From Verrucomicrobiaceae bacterium UBA7681 (lineage in GTDB: Bacteria; Verrucomicrobiota; Verrucomicrobiia; Verrucomicrobiales; Verrucomicrobiaceae): a stretch of DNA of 9,517 nt. Shown here in pieces: positions 1-6,784 of the stretch. A program made the translations under genes and the position numbers. Location of the stretch: NCBI GenBank assembly GCA_002482965.1, contig DLGZ01000047.1, forward strand, positions 218,240 through 227,756. The letters run 5' to 3'. Position 1 is the first letter of the stretch; the number at the start of each line of letters is the position of its first letter. The notes under the pieces were generated by a model. The model searched no databases and had not been told where the DNA came from. It was given only the letters and a program-made list of their open reading frames with translations.

Positions 1-33
1 GATGAGCGCTCCTTTGTGGCTGACATGCTGTAA
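1..33 (+). CDS. Possible 3' end of an upstream gene (partial)
   Basis: Frame 1 is open from the left edge and reads DERSFVADML followed by TAA. A strong rho-independent terminator begins 18 nt further on, which fits the end of a transcription unit. Ten residues do not allow any family call. A second frame (from base 2) is also open as far as a TAA at 44-46, so even the frame is uncertain. In related genomes a PSCyt/PSD1 protein often precedes a DUF1501 gene, so that is a candidate for the missing gene, but nothing in these bases shows it. Confidence 0.35.
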   Translation, partial: DERSFVADML

Positions 34-51
34 TACCAGCGCATAAGCTTG

Positions 52-81
52 AAGCGGCACCTTGGCGGGTGCCGCTTTTTT
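52..81 (+). terminator. Rho-independent terminator
   Basis: GCGGCACC (54-61) and GGTGCCGC (68-75) form a perfect 8-bp GC-rich stem with a 6-nt loop, extended by two A-T pairs at the base (52-53 with 76-77). A run of six T follows (76-81). This is a textbook intrinsic terminator for the plus strand. It ends whatever lies to the left and leaves only 44 nt before the next start codon at 126. Confidence 0.9.
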
Positions 82-125
82 GTGCCTGCGTGAAGAAACC
101 CGCTCCCTGCTTACGTTAAGGCAGA

Positions 126-1538
126 ATGTTCTCTTCCCGTCGCGACTTCCTTCAGACCACTGGCTGTGGCTTCGGCTACCTCGCGTGGCAGGCCATGGCG
201 CAGAGTCAGGCGGCGCTGGCCAATCCGCTGACGCTTAAAAAACCGCACCATCAGCCGAAGGCGAAGCGCGTCATTTTCCTCTTCATGCAGGGCGGCGTGA
301 GTCATGTGGATTCATTCGACTACAAGCCGCGTCTCTTTAAAGACGACGGCAAGATCATTGACGTGATGGATTCCCGTGCCCTCGCCAAGACGGGCAAAGG
401 TGCGCTGCAGCGGGTGATGAAGCCGCTGTGGGACTTCAAGCAGCACGGCGAAACCGGCCGCTGGGCCTCCAATCTCTTCCCGCACATCAACCAGCATGTG
501 GATGATCTCTGCTTCCTGCATGGCATGCACACCGAGGGCGTGGCGCACGGCCCGGCCACGCTGTTCATGCACACCGGCACCACCAGCAACATCCGCCCGA
601 GCATGGGCTCCTGGGTGATGTACGGCCTGGGCGCAGAAAACGAAAACCTGCCCGGCTTCATGACGATCAGCCCGAGCCTGGGCAACGGCGGCCCGCGCAA
701 TTATGGCAATGCTTTCCTGCCCGCTGTGTTTCAGGGGACGCCCGTCGGTCGCAGCGGCATGCCTGCAAGGGAGTCCACCATCAAGAACATTACGAACGCG
801 ATCTGGACGCCGGAGCAGCAGCGCAAGCAGTACGGACTGCTCAGCGCGCTGAATGCCGAACAAGCCGCGCATGCCATGCCCGGCGACACGGACATTGATG
901 CGGTCATTCGCAGCTACGAACTCGCCTGGCGCATGCAGAACAAAGCGCCGAGAGCGATGGACATCAGCGACGAGTCGGAAGACACGCTCAAGCTTTACGG
1001 CATCAACGAAAAAACGACTGACAACTTCGGCCGCCAGTGCCTCATGGCCCGCCGCATGGCCGAGCAGGGCGTGCGCTACATTCAGGTGAATTACGGCGAC
1101 AACTCGAACAACCCCGCCTGGGATCAGCACTCGAACCTGCCCAAGCACGGCGACCACGCCGCCGCTGTGGACAAACCCATCGCCGGATTGCTTGCCGATC
1201 TCAAACAGCGCGGCCTGCTCGAAGACACCATCGTCTGGTGGGGCGGCGAATTTGGCCGCACACCTTACGCCGAGAAAAACGGTACCGGGCGTGACCACAA
1301 TCCTCTCGGCTTCACCGTCTGGGTGGCAGGTGGCGGCTTCAAATCCGGCTACGCCCACGGCGCCACCGACGAACTCGGCCACATGGCCGTCGAGGACAAA
1401 GTCCACATGCATGACCTGCATGCCACCATCCTCCATCAGCTTGGACTTGATCATGAAAAGCTCACCTTCCGCCATGCTGGAAGAGACTTCCGGCTCACGG
1501 ATGTCCACGGGCATGTGGTGCGGGAAGTGATCGCTTGA
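126..1538 (+). CDS. Tat-exported DUF1501 family protein (paralogue 1)
   Basis: A 470-residue DUF1501 protein, about the usual family length. DUF1501 belongs to the alkaline phosphatase/sulfatase-like clan; its reaction is unknown. The N terminus has a twin-arginine motif (S-R-R-D-F-L-Q, R5-R6), a hydrophobic stretch and a likely A-x-A type cleavage site after A32, so the protein should be folded before export to the periplasm. Family blocks seen in order are P-K-A-K-R-V-I (44-50), M-Q-G-G-V-S-H-V-D (54-62), W-D-Q-H before the central helix, G-G-E-F-G-R-T (373-379), G-R-D-H (388-391), H-M-H-D-L-H-A-T (427-434) and the tail G-R-D-F-R-L-T-D-V-H-G. The Asp/His-rich blocks are candidate metal ligands (inference). 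The N-terminal block has Q and V where the second copy in this window has H and P. The start is supported by AAGG at 118-121, four nt upstream, and by the Tat motif right after it. No promoter is evident in the 44 nt after the terminator. Confidence 0.93.
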   Translation: MFSSRRDFLQTTGCGFGYLAWQAMAQSQAALANPLTLKKPHHQPKAKRVIFLFMQGGVSHVDSFDYKPRLFKDDGKIIDVMDSRALAKTGKGALQRVMKPLWDFKQHGETGRWASNLFPHINQHVDDLCFLHGMHTEGVAHGPATLFMHTGTTSNIRPSMGSWVMYGLGAENENLPGFMTISPSLGNGGPRNYGNAFLPAVFQGTPVGRSGMPARESTIKNITNAIWTPEQQRKQYGLLSALNAEQAAHAMPGDTDIDAVIRSYELAWRMQNKAPRAMDISDESEDTLKLYGINEKTTDNFGRQCLMARRMAEQGVRYIQVNYGDNSNNPAWDQHSNLPKHGDHAAAVDKPIAGLLADLKQRGLLEDTIVWWGGEFGRTPYAEKNGTGRDHNPLGFTVWVAGGGFKSGYAHGATDELGHMAVEDKVHMHDLHATILHQLGLDHEKLTFRHAGRDFRLTDVHGHVVREVIA

Positions 1539-1590
1539 GGAACCATAAAGTTTCAGTGGTCAGTTTTCACGGGTGATTTAAACTACACGT

Positions 1591-1782
1591 ATGAGCACGA
1601 AGATGCTGGAACAGAAACTGGCCGAATTGCAGCTGCGCGTGGAGACGCTGGAGGCAAAGGTGAAGCCGGTGGCGAAGTCCACCTGGCGCAAGGCTTTTGG
1701 CTCGATGAAAGACGACGATCTGTCCCGCGCAGCCACACGGCTCGGGGCCGCATGGCGGGCGCGGGAGAACAAGCGCCGCTAA
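1591..1782 (+). CDS. Small coiled-coil antitoxin-like protein, partner of the PIN toxin
   Basis: A 63-residue protein. Residues 5-26 form a leucine-rich heptad pattern (L6, L10, L13, L15, V17, L20, V24) typical of a short coiled coil. It is followed by W-R-K-A-F-G-S-M-K-D-D-D (residues 32-43) and a basic C terminus containing R-L-G-A-A-W-R. I recall similar small proteins, with a coiled coil followed by a G-S-F-K-D-D-like element, lying directly upstream of PIN-domain genes in Planctomycetes, Verrucomicrobia and Cyanobacteria. By that analogy it is the antitoxin that covers the toxin's active site with its C-terminal half. No AbrB, ribbon-helix-helix, Phd or HTH DNA-binding region is visible, so autoregulation in the classic VapB way is not supported by what is seen. 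The stop is 4 nt before the toxin start. There is no good ribosome-binding site upstream of the ATG. Confidence 0.72.
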   Translation: MSTKMLEQKLAELQLRVETLEAKVKPVAKSTWRKAFGSMKDDDLSRAATRLGAAWRARENKRR

Positions 1783-1786
1783 TGAC

Positions 1787-2209
1787 ATGTTCGTTGTGCT
1801 TGATGCCAATCACTTCACCGAGTTCGCCAATGGCACCCCATTTGGCAAACAGTTGATGGCACGCATCAAAAAACGCCACGCGGATGTCTTCTCCTGCATC
1901 GTGGCTGCCGAAGAATCGTTGCGAGGCTGGCTGGCCTTGGTGCGCAGCCGGACGAACGGCATAAACCAGCTCGAGCCATACGCGCGATTGCTCGCATGCA
2001 TTGAGACACTGAACCATTTCGCCGTCCTGCCGTTTGATCGAGAAGCGGCCCTGACATTTCACCGGTTGCAGAAAGAGCATCCTCGTACCGGCACCATGGA
2101 CCTCAAGATCGCCGCTATCTGCCTCGCACACGACGCCACGCTGCTGACACGCAACCTTTCGGACTTCCAGCACATCCCGGGCCTGCGCGTCGAGAACTGG
2201 CTGGATTGA
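1787..2209 (+). CDS. vapC: PIN-domain ribonuclease toxin, VapC type
   Basis: A 140-residue single-domain PIN protein, the normal length for VapC toxins. The four conserved acidic/polar active-site positions are visible: D6 in V-L-D-A-N, E43 in A-A-E-E-S-L-R-G, D105 in T-M-D-L-K-I-A-A, and N123/D126 in T-R-N-L-S-D-F. These residues bind Mg2+ or Mn2+ in the family and cut RNA; VapC toxins typically target tRNA or rRNA. The E-E-x-x-R-G-W-L stretch and the D-L-K-I-A-A-I element place it with VapC/FitB-like toxins. It lies 4 nt behind the small coiled-coil gene, which fits a co-translated toxin-antitoxin pair. The catalytic set is complete, so the toxin looks active. The cellular target cannot be read from sequence. 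Confidence 0.9.
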   Translation: MFVVLDANHFTEFANGTPFGKQLMARIKKRHADVFSCIVAAEESLRGWLALVRSRTNGINQLEPYARLLACIETLNHFAVLPFDREAALTFHRLQKEHPRTGTMDLKIAAICLAHDATLLTRNLSDFQHIPGLRVENWLD

Positions 2210-2246
2210 GAATGATAAAACGCAGGCCGAGAGCCGTGTATCTTGC

Positions 2247-5200
2247 ATGTGCATCCGCCACATGCGTTCTGCTTGCCTCATCCTGCTGCTTTGCATCAGG
2301 AGCGTGACCAGCGCGGAAGAAACGCGGCTGCGCTTCAACCGGGACATCCGGCCGATCCTATCCAACAAGTGCTTCCGCTGCCACGGCTTTGATGAAAAGG
2401 GGCGCAAGGGTGACCTGCGATTGGATCACCGGGAGGATGCCATCGCCTCTCGTGATGGCAAGCAGGCTGTCGTGCCTGGCAATGCGGTGGCGAGCGAGTT
2501 GGTGAAGCGCATCCTCACGACCGATGCCGACGACCTCATGCCGCCACCGGACTCAAAGAGCTCCCTCAGCGATGAAGAAAAGAATGTGCTGCAACGCTGG
2601 ATTGGCGAAGGAGCCGAATACGAGGCGCATTGGTCGTTGATCCCGCCTAGAAGCGCAGCGCCGCCGGAGGTGAAAAGAAGGAACTGGCCGCGAAATGAGA
2701 TCGACCGTTTCGTTCTTGAGCGACTGGAAAAGGAGGACATGCCGCCAAGCGAGGAGGCCGCGCGCGAAACGCTGCTGAGGCGTGTGAGTTTTGATCTCAC
2801 CGGCCTGCCACCAACGCTGAAGGAAATGGATGACTTCCGCGCGGATCCAAGCGCGGATACCTATGCACACGCCGTGGATCGGCTGCTGGCCTCGAAACAC
2901 TTCGGTGAACGCATGGCGGTGGAGTGGCTGGATGCGGCGCGCTATGCGGATACGAACGGCTACTTTGGCGACAAAACCCGCAGCCTGTGGCCGTGGCGAG
3001 ACTGGGTGATCAATGCCTACAACCGCAACATGCCCTTTGATCAATTCACCCTTGAGCAGCTTGCCGGAGATTTGATTCCCAATGCCACCACCGCGCAGCG
3101 CATCGCCACAGGCTTCAACCGCAACCACATGGCAAACAACGAGAGCGGCATCATTGATGAGGAATACCGGGTGGAATACGTGGCGGATCGTCTGGAAACC
3201 ACCGGCACCACCTGGCTGGGGCTCACCATCGGCTGCGCGCGCTGCCATGATCATAAATACGATCCCATCACGCAGCGTGAATTCTACCAGCTCTTTGCTT
3301 TTTTCAACAGCGTGCCCGAGTCCGGCCTCATTAAAAATGACAACCCGCCACCTGTTCTGAGCGTTCCGTCGGAACAGCAGACGCAGGAAATGATACGCGT
3401 CTCCGCAGCCGCACAGCAGGCAGAGAGGGAGTTTATGCCGGTGACTGCGGCTTTGCGGCAGCAGATCGCCGAATGGGAAAAAACAGCGGCGGCGTCACTG
3501 AAGCCTTCCCCTGTTGAAAAGCTGATCGCGCATTTCCCTTTCGATGGGCAGATCGATGCGAAGCACTTCGGTACCAGCGATGTGTTTCAAAACGGTATCC
3601 TCGGCCAGTCGGCGAAATTTGACGCCACGCAGCACGCGGAGTGGGAAGGAGCATTCGACACCGACGCTGCCTGGACCGTTGGCCTCTGGCTCATGGCAGA
3701 CACATCGCTTAGCGGTGTCTTGTCAAAGATCGAGCCCGAAGGCAGACGCCGGGGCTTTGAGGTGATCTGGCAGAAAGGGCGCTTTCAGATCAATCTGGTC
3801 AGCAAGTGGGGCACGAATGACATCGAACTCGTCACGCAGGAACCTGCCTCCTCCAAAAAATGGCATCATCTGGTAGTAAGCCACGACGGCACACGCCGCG
3901 CTGCTGGCATCCGCGTCTTCATCGATGGCCAGCCTGCCGCGACGAAAACCATGAGCGATTCACTGACGGGCTCCACTACGACGGGCGAGCCTTTGCGCAT
4001 TGGCAGGCGAGATTCGAGTCTCGGTTTTTACGGCCAGCTTGATGAGCTGCGCCTGCTGCAACGGCCCGTGACTGCGCAAGAGGCGGAGTCATGGTTTTGG
4101 AGCGAGCGCCTGCGCGGGATCGCCGCGACACCAGCGGCCAAGCGCAGCACCGCAGACACCACGTTGCTGCAAGACTGGTTTGTCGAGCATCATGCGGATG
4201 CGCCAACACGCACCGCCCACCAGCATGTGCGTGCGGCCAAAGCGGCTGAAGCCCGCCTGCGGGAAAGCATTCCCACCACACTGGTGATGCAGGAAATGCC
4301 CAGCCCGCGCAAAACGCACCTTCTGACACGCGGCCAGTATGACCATCCTGCCGAAGAGGTGCGCCCCGGTGTGCCGGCGTCATTGTCCCAATGGCCGGCA
4401 GACGCGCCGCCCAACCGGCTGGGCTTTGCCAGATGGCTCGTTTCGAAGGAGAATCCGCTGACAGCACGCGTGGCAGTGAACCGGCTTTGGATGCAATGCT
4501 TTGGCGAAGGACTCGTGCGCACGGTGAATGATCTCGGCTCGCAAGGGGAATCCCCAAGCCACCCGGAGCTGCTCGACTGGCTGGCGGTGCGCTTCATGCA
4601 AAGCGGCTGGGATGTGAAGGCGATGCTCAGGCTGATGGTGATGAGCGCGACGTATCGGCAAAGCTCGGCCTTTTCTGCACGTGATCCGGCCAACCGTCTG
4701 CTGGCGCGCGGTCCATCGTTCCGCCTGAGCGCGGAGATGGTGCGCGATCAGGCACTGGCTGTTTCCGGATTGCTGGTGCCGAAGATTGGCGGGCCGAGTG
4801 TGAAGCCCTATCAGCCGCCCGGATTGTGGGAGGCAGTCTCCTACAATGGCGAGGAAACCTATGTGACCGATACGGACGACGGACTGTGGCGGCGCAGTCT
4901 CTACACGTTTTTGAAACGGCAGTCGCCGCCCCCTGCCCTGCTCACCTTTGACGGACCCACGCGGGAAAAGTGCACGGTGCGCCGCGCCCGCACCAACACG
5001 CCGCTGCAGTCGCTTGTGCTGCTGAATGATGAAACCTACATCGAGGCTGCACGTGTCCTCGCCGCATGGGCGCTGGTGCTGAAGGGTTCAGAGTCCGAAA
5101 GGCTCGCGCTCGCCTTCCGGCGCGTGACCTGCCGTACTCCTGAGTCCGAGGAGTTGAAGATGCTGAGCGACTTGCTGAGCAGGCAGCGTACGCGTTTTGC

Positions 5201-5342
5201 CGCTGATCGCGATGCGGCGACGAAACTCCTCGCGGCTGGCGCGTCCACACGCGGCAGAGATCTTGATCCGGTGGAGTTGGCCGCGTGGACGCTCACCCTG
5301 CACACGTTGTTCAACCTCGACGAAACCATCACCCGCCGATGA
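2247..5342 (+). CDS. Exported PSCyt1-DUF1549-LamG-DUF1553 (PSD1) cytochrome-like protein
   Basis: A 1031-residue protein with a Sec-type signal (hydrophobic residues 10-17, possible cleavage after S-V-T-S-A at residue 23). Domains in order: PSCyt1 cytochrome-c-like domain (about 30-125) with C42-F-R-C45-H46 and a candidate axial Met98 in L-M-P-P-P; DUF1549/PSCyt2 (about 147-355) with a second heme-type motif C330-A-R-C333-H334 in the family context G-C-A-R-C-H-D-H-K-Y-D-P; a LamG/concanavalin-like beta-sandwich (about 420-616), recognised from H-F-P-F-D-G, W-T-V-G-L-W, W-H-H-L-V-V-S-H-D-G and the Y-G-Q-L-D-E-L-R end; then DUF1553/PSD1 (about 694-1000) beginning at T-R-G-Q-Y-D-H-P. Both CxxCH motifs would need heme attachment in the periplasm. 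The family's reaction is unknown. Its 3' end overlaps the next DUF1501 start by 4 nt, so the two are very likely coupled. The start is uncertain: ATG at 2262 (residue 6) would give a neater signal peptide, and neither has a good ribosome-binding site. Confidence 0.92.
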   Translation: MCIRHMRSACLILLLCIRSVTSAEETRLRFNRDIRPILSNKCFRCHGFDEKGRKGDLRLDHREDAIASRDGKQAVVPGNAVASELVKRILTTDADDLMPPPDSKSSLSDEEKNVLQRWIGEGAEYEAHWSLIPPRSAAPPEVKRRNWPRNEIDRFVLERLEKEDMPPSEEAARETLLRRVSFDLTGLPPTLKEMDDFRADPSADTYAHAVDRLLASKHFGERMAVEWLDAARYADTNGYFGDKTRSLWPWRDWVINAYNRNMPFDQFTLEQLAGDLIPNATTAQRIATGFNRNHMANNESGIIDEEYRVEYVADRLETTGTTWLGLTIGCARCHDHKYDPITQREFYQLFAFFNSVPESGLIKNDNPPPVLSVPSEQQTQEMIRVSAAAQQAEREFMPVTAALRQQIAEWEKTAAASLKPSPVEKLIAHFPFDGQIDAKHFGTSDVFQNGILGQSAKFDATQHAEWEGAFDTDAAWTVGLWLMADTSLSGVLSKIEPEGRRRGFEVIWQKGRFQINLVSKWGTNDIELVTQEPASSKKWHHLVVSHDGTRRAAGIRVFIDGQPAATKTMSDSLTGSTTTGEPLRIGRRDSSLGFYGQLDELRLLQRPVTAQEAESWFWSERLRGIAATPAAKRSTADTTLLQDWFVEHHADAPTRTAHQHVRAAKAAEARLRESIPTTLVMQEMPSPRKTHLLTRGQYDHPAEEVRPGVPASLSQWPADAPPNRLGFARWLVSKENPLTARVAVNRLWMQCFGEGLVRTVNDLGSQGESPSHPELLDWLAVRFMQSGWDVKAMLRLMVMSATYRQSSAFSARDPANRLLARGPSFRLSAEMVRDQALAVSGLLVPKIGGPSVKPYQPPGLWEAVSYNGEETYVTDTDDGLWRRSLYTFLKRQSPPPALLTFDGPTREKCTVRRARTNTPLQSLVLLNDETYIEAARVLAAWALVLKGSESERLALAFRRVTCRTPESEELKMLSDLLSRQRTRFAADRDAATKLLAAGASTRGRDLDPVELAAWTLTLHTLFNLDETITRR

Positions 5343-6745
5343 ACGCCGCACTGACCCGCCGACAGCTTTTTGGTCGTGCCTCCGCAGGCATCGGCACCGC
5401 AGCGCTGGCCTCGCTGCTGGGCGAGGGCCAGGCCTTCGCCGCGCCGCACTTTGCGCCGAAGGCCAAGCGTGTGATCTACCTGTTCATGCACGGCGGGCCA
5501 TCGCAGCTCGACTTGTTTGATCACAAGCCCGGCTTGAAGAAAATGCATGGCCAGGAGTTTCCAGCTTCCGTGCTCGGAGATCAGCGCCTCACCGGCATGA
5601 CCAGCGGGCAGAAGAGCAAGCCGATCACTTCATCGCTCTTCAATTTTCAGCAGCACGGCCAGTCCGGCGCGTGGATGAGCGAGCTGTTGCCGAATCTGGG
5701 GCGTGTGGCGGATGAGATGTGCATCATCCGCTCCATGAACACGGAGGCGATCAATCATGATCCCGGCGTCACCTTGCTGCAAACAGGGCATCAGCAGCCG
5801 GGGCGGCCGAGCTTTGGTGCCTGGGCCAGCTACGGACTCGGCAGTGAAAATGCGAGCCTGCCAGCCTTCGTTGTGCTCATTTCACGCGGCAGTGCGGCAC
5901 GCCCGGCGGACCCGCTGTATGCGCGGCTGTGGGGTTCCGGCTTTCTGCCCTCGAACCATCAGGGGGTGAGTTTCCGCAGCAGTGGCGATCCGGTTTTGTA
6001 TCTCTCCAATCCACCGGGCATCAGCGCGGCAGCAAGGCGCGATCAGCTTGATGTCATCCAGGCGCTGAATCGCAGGCAACTTGCGCAGCAGCTGGATCCC
6101 GAGATCGAGACACGCATCTCCCAGTATGAAATGGCGTACCGCATGCAGAGCAGCGTGCCGGATTTGATCAGCCTGAAAACCGAAAGCGCCGCCACCTTCG
6201 AGGCCTATGGCCCGCAGTCACGCGTACCGGGGAGTTTCGCCGCGAACTGCCTCCTCGCTCGCCGCATGGCGGAAAGCGGTGTGCGCTTCATCCAGCTCTA
6301 CCATCGCGGCTGGGACCAGCACTACAACCTGCCGAGCGATCTGCGCCTCCAATGCGGCGACATCGACCAGCCCTGCGCCGCACTGATCAGCGATCTCAAG
6401 CAGCGTGGATTGCTCGATGACACGCTCATCGTCTGGGGCGGAGAGTTTGGCCGCACCACCTACTCACAGGGCAAGCTGGAACCGACCAACCATGGCCGCG
6501 ATCATCATGGCCGCTGCTTCACGATGTGGATGGCCGGGGGCGGCGTGAAGCCCGGTCTGCAGTTCGGCGAAACGGATGACTTATGCTTCAACGTCGCCCG
6601 TGATCCCATGCATGTGCATGATCTGAACGCCACCCTGCTTCATCTGCTGGGCATCGACCATGAGAGGCTCACCTTCCGTGCTGAAGGCCGCGACTTCCGC
6701 CTCACCGACGTGCATGGGCGCGTGATGAGGGAAGTGATCGCTTGA
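5339..6745 (+). CDS. Tat-exported DUF1501 family protein (paralogue 2), coupled to the PSCyt gene
   Basis: A 468-residue DUF1501 protein of normal length. I chose ATG 5339 over the in-frame ATG at 5285 because it forms an ATGA overlap with the preceding stop and puts the twin-arginine motif T-R-R-Q-L-F (R7-R8) at the very N terminus, followed by a hydrophobic stretch and a likely cleavage site after A-F-A (residue 34). Family blocks: P-K-A-K-R-V-I, M-H-G-G-P-S-Q-L-D (50-58), W-D-Q-H, G-G-E-F-G-R-T (367-373), H-G-R-D-H-H (385-390), H-V-H-D-L-N-A-T (425-432) and a tail that matches paralogue 1 at 17 of the last 19 residues. The Asp/His blocks suggest a metal site as in the related phosphatase/sulfatase clan (inference). 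Tight overlap with a diheme-type protein, and export to the same compartment, suggests they act as a pair. No Shine-Dalgarno is visible, so re-initiation from the upstream gene is likely. Confidence 0.93.
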   Translation: MNAALTRRQLFGRASAGIGTAALASLLGEGQAFAAPHFAPKAKRVIYLFMHGGPSQLDLFDHKPGLKKMHGQEFPASVLGDQRLTGMTSGQKSKPITSSLFNFQQHGQSGAWMSELLPNLGRVADEMCIIRSMNTEAINHDPGVTLLQTGHQQPGRPSFGAWASYGLGSENASLPAFVVLISRGSAARPADPLYARLWGSGFLPSNHQGVSFRSSGDPVLYLSNPPGISAAARRDQLDVIQALNRRQLAQQLDPEIETRISQYEMAYRMQSSVPDLISLKTESAATFEAYGPQSRVPGSFAANCLLARRMAESGVRFIQLYHRGWDQHYNLPSDLRLQCGDIDQPCAALISDLKQRGLLDDTLIVWGGEFGRTTYSQGKLEPTNHGRDHHGRCFTMWMAGGGVKPGLQFGETDDLCFNVARDPMHVHDLNATLLHLLGIDHERLTFRAEGRDFRLTDVHGRVMREVIA

Positions 6746-6784
6746 ATGATCGAACGCAGGGTTTCTGCCCTCTCCATGCGGAGT

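Noticed and set aside
312..1514. 400-codon open frame on the minus strand opposite the first DUF1501 gene
   Set aside because: It is antisense to a gene with a Tat signal and all family blocks. Its product is rich in V, A, G and H with no recognisable domain, as expected for a shadow in GC-rich DNA.
5285..5338. Upstream ATG for the second DUF1501 gene
   Set aside because: It would overlap the PSCyt gene by 58 nt and place 18 non-signal residues ahead of the twin-arginine motif. ATG 5339 forms a clean ATGA overlap.
6746..6784. Bidirectional terminator between the convergent genes
   Set aside because: Only a 4-bp AGGG/CCCT pairing without a T run is visible, which is too weak to call.
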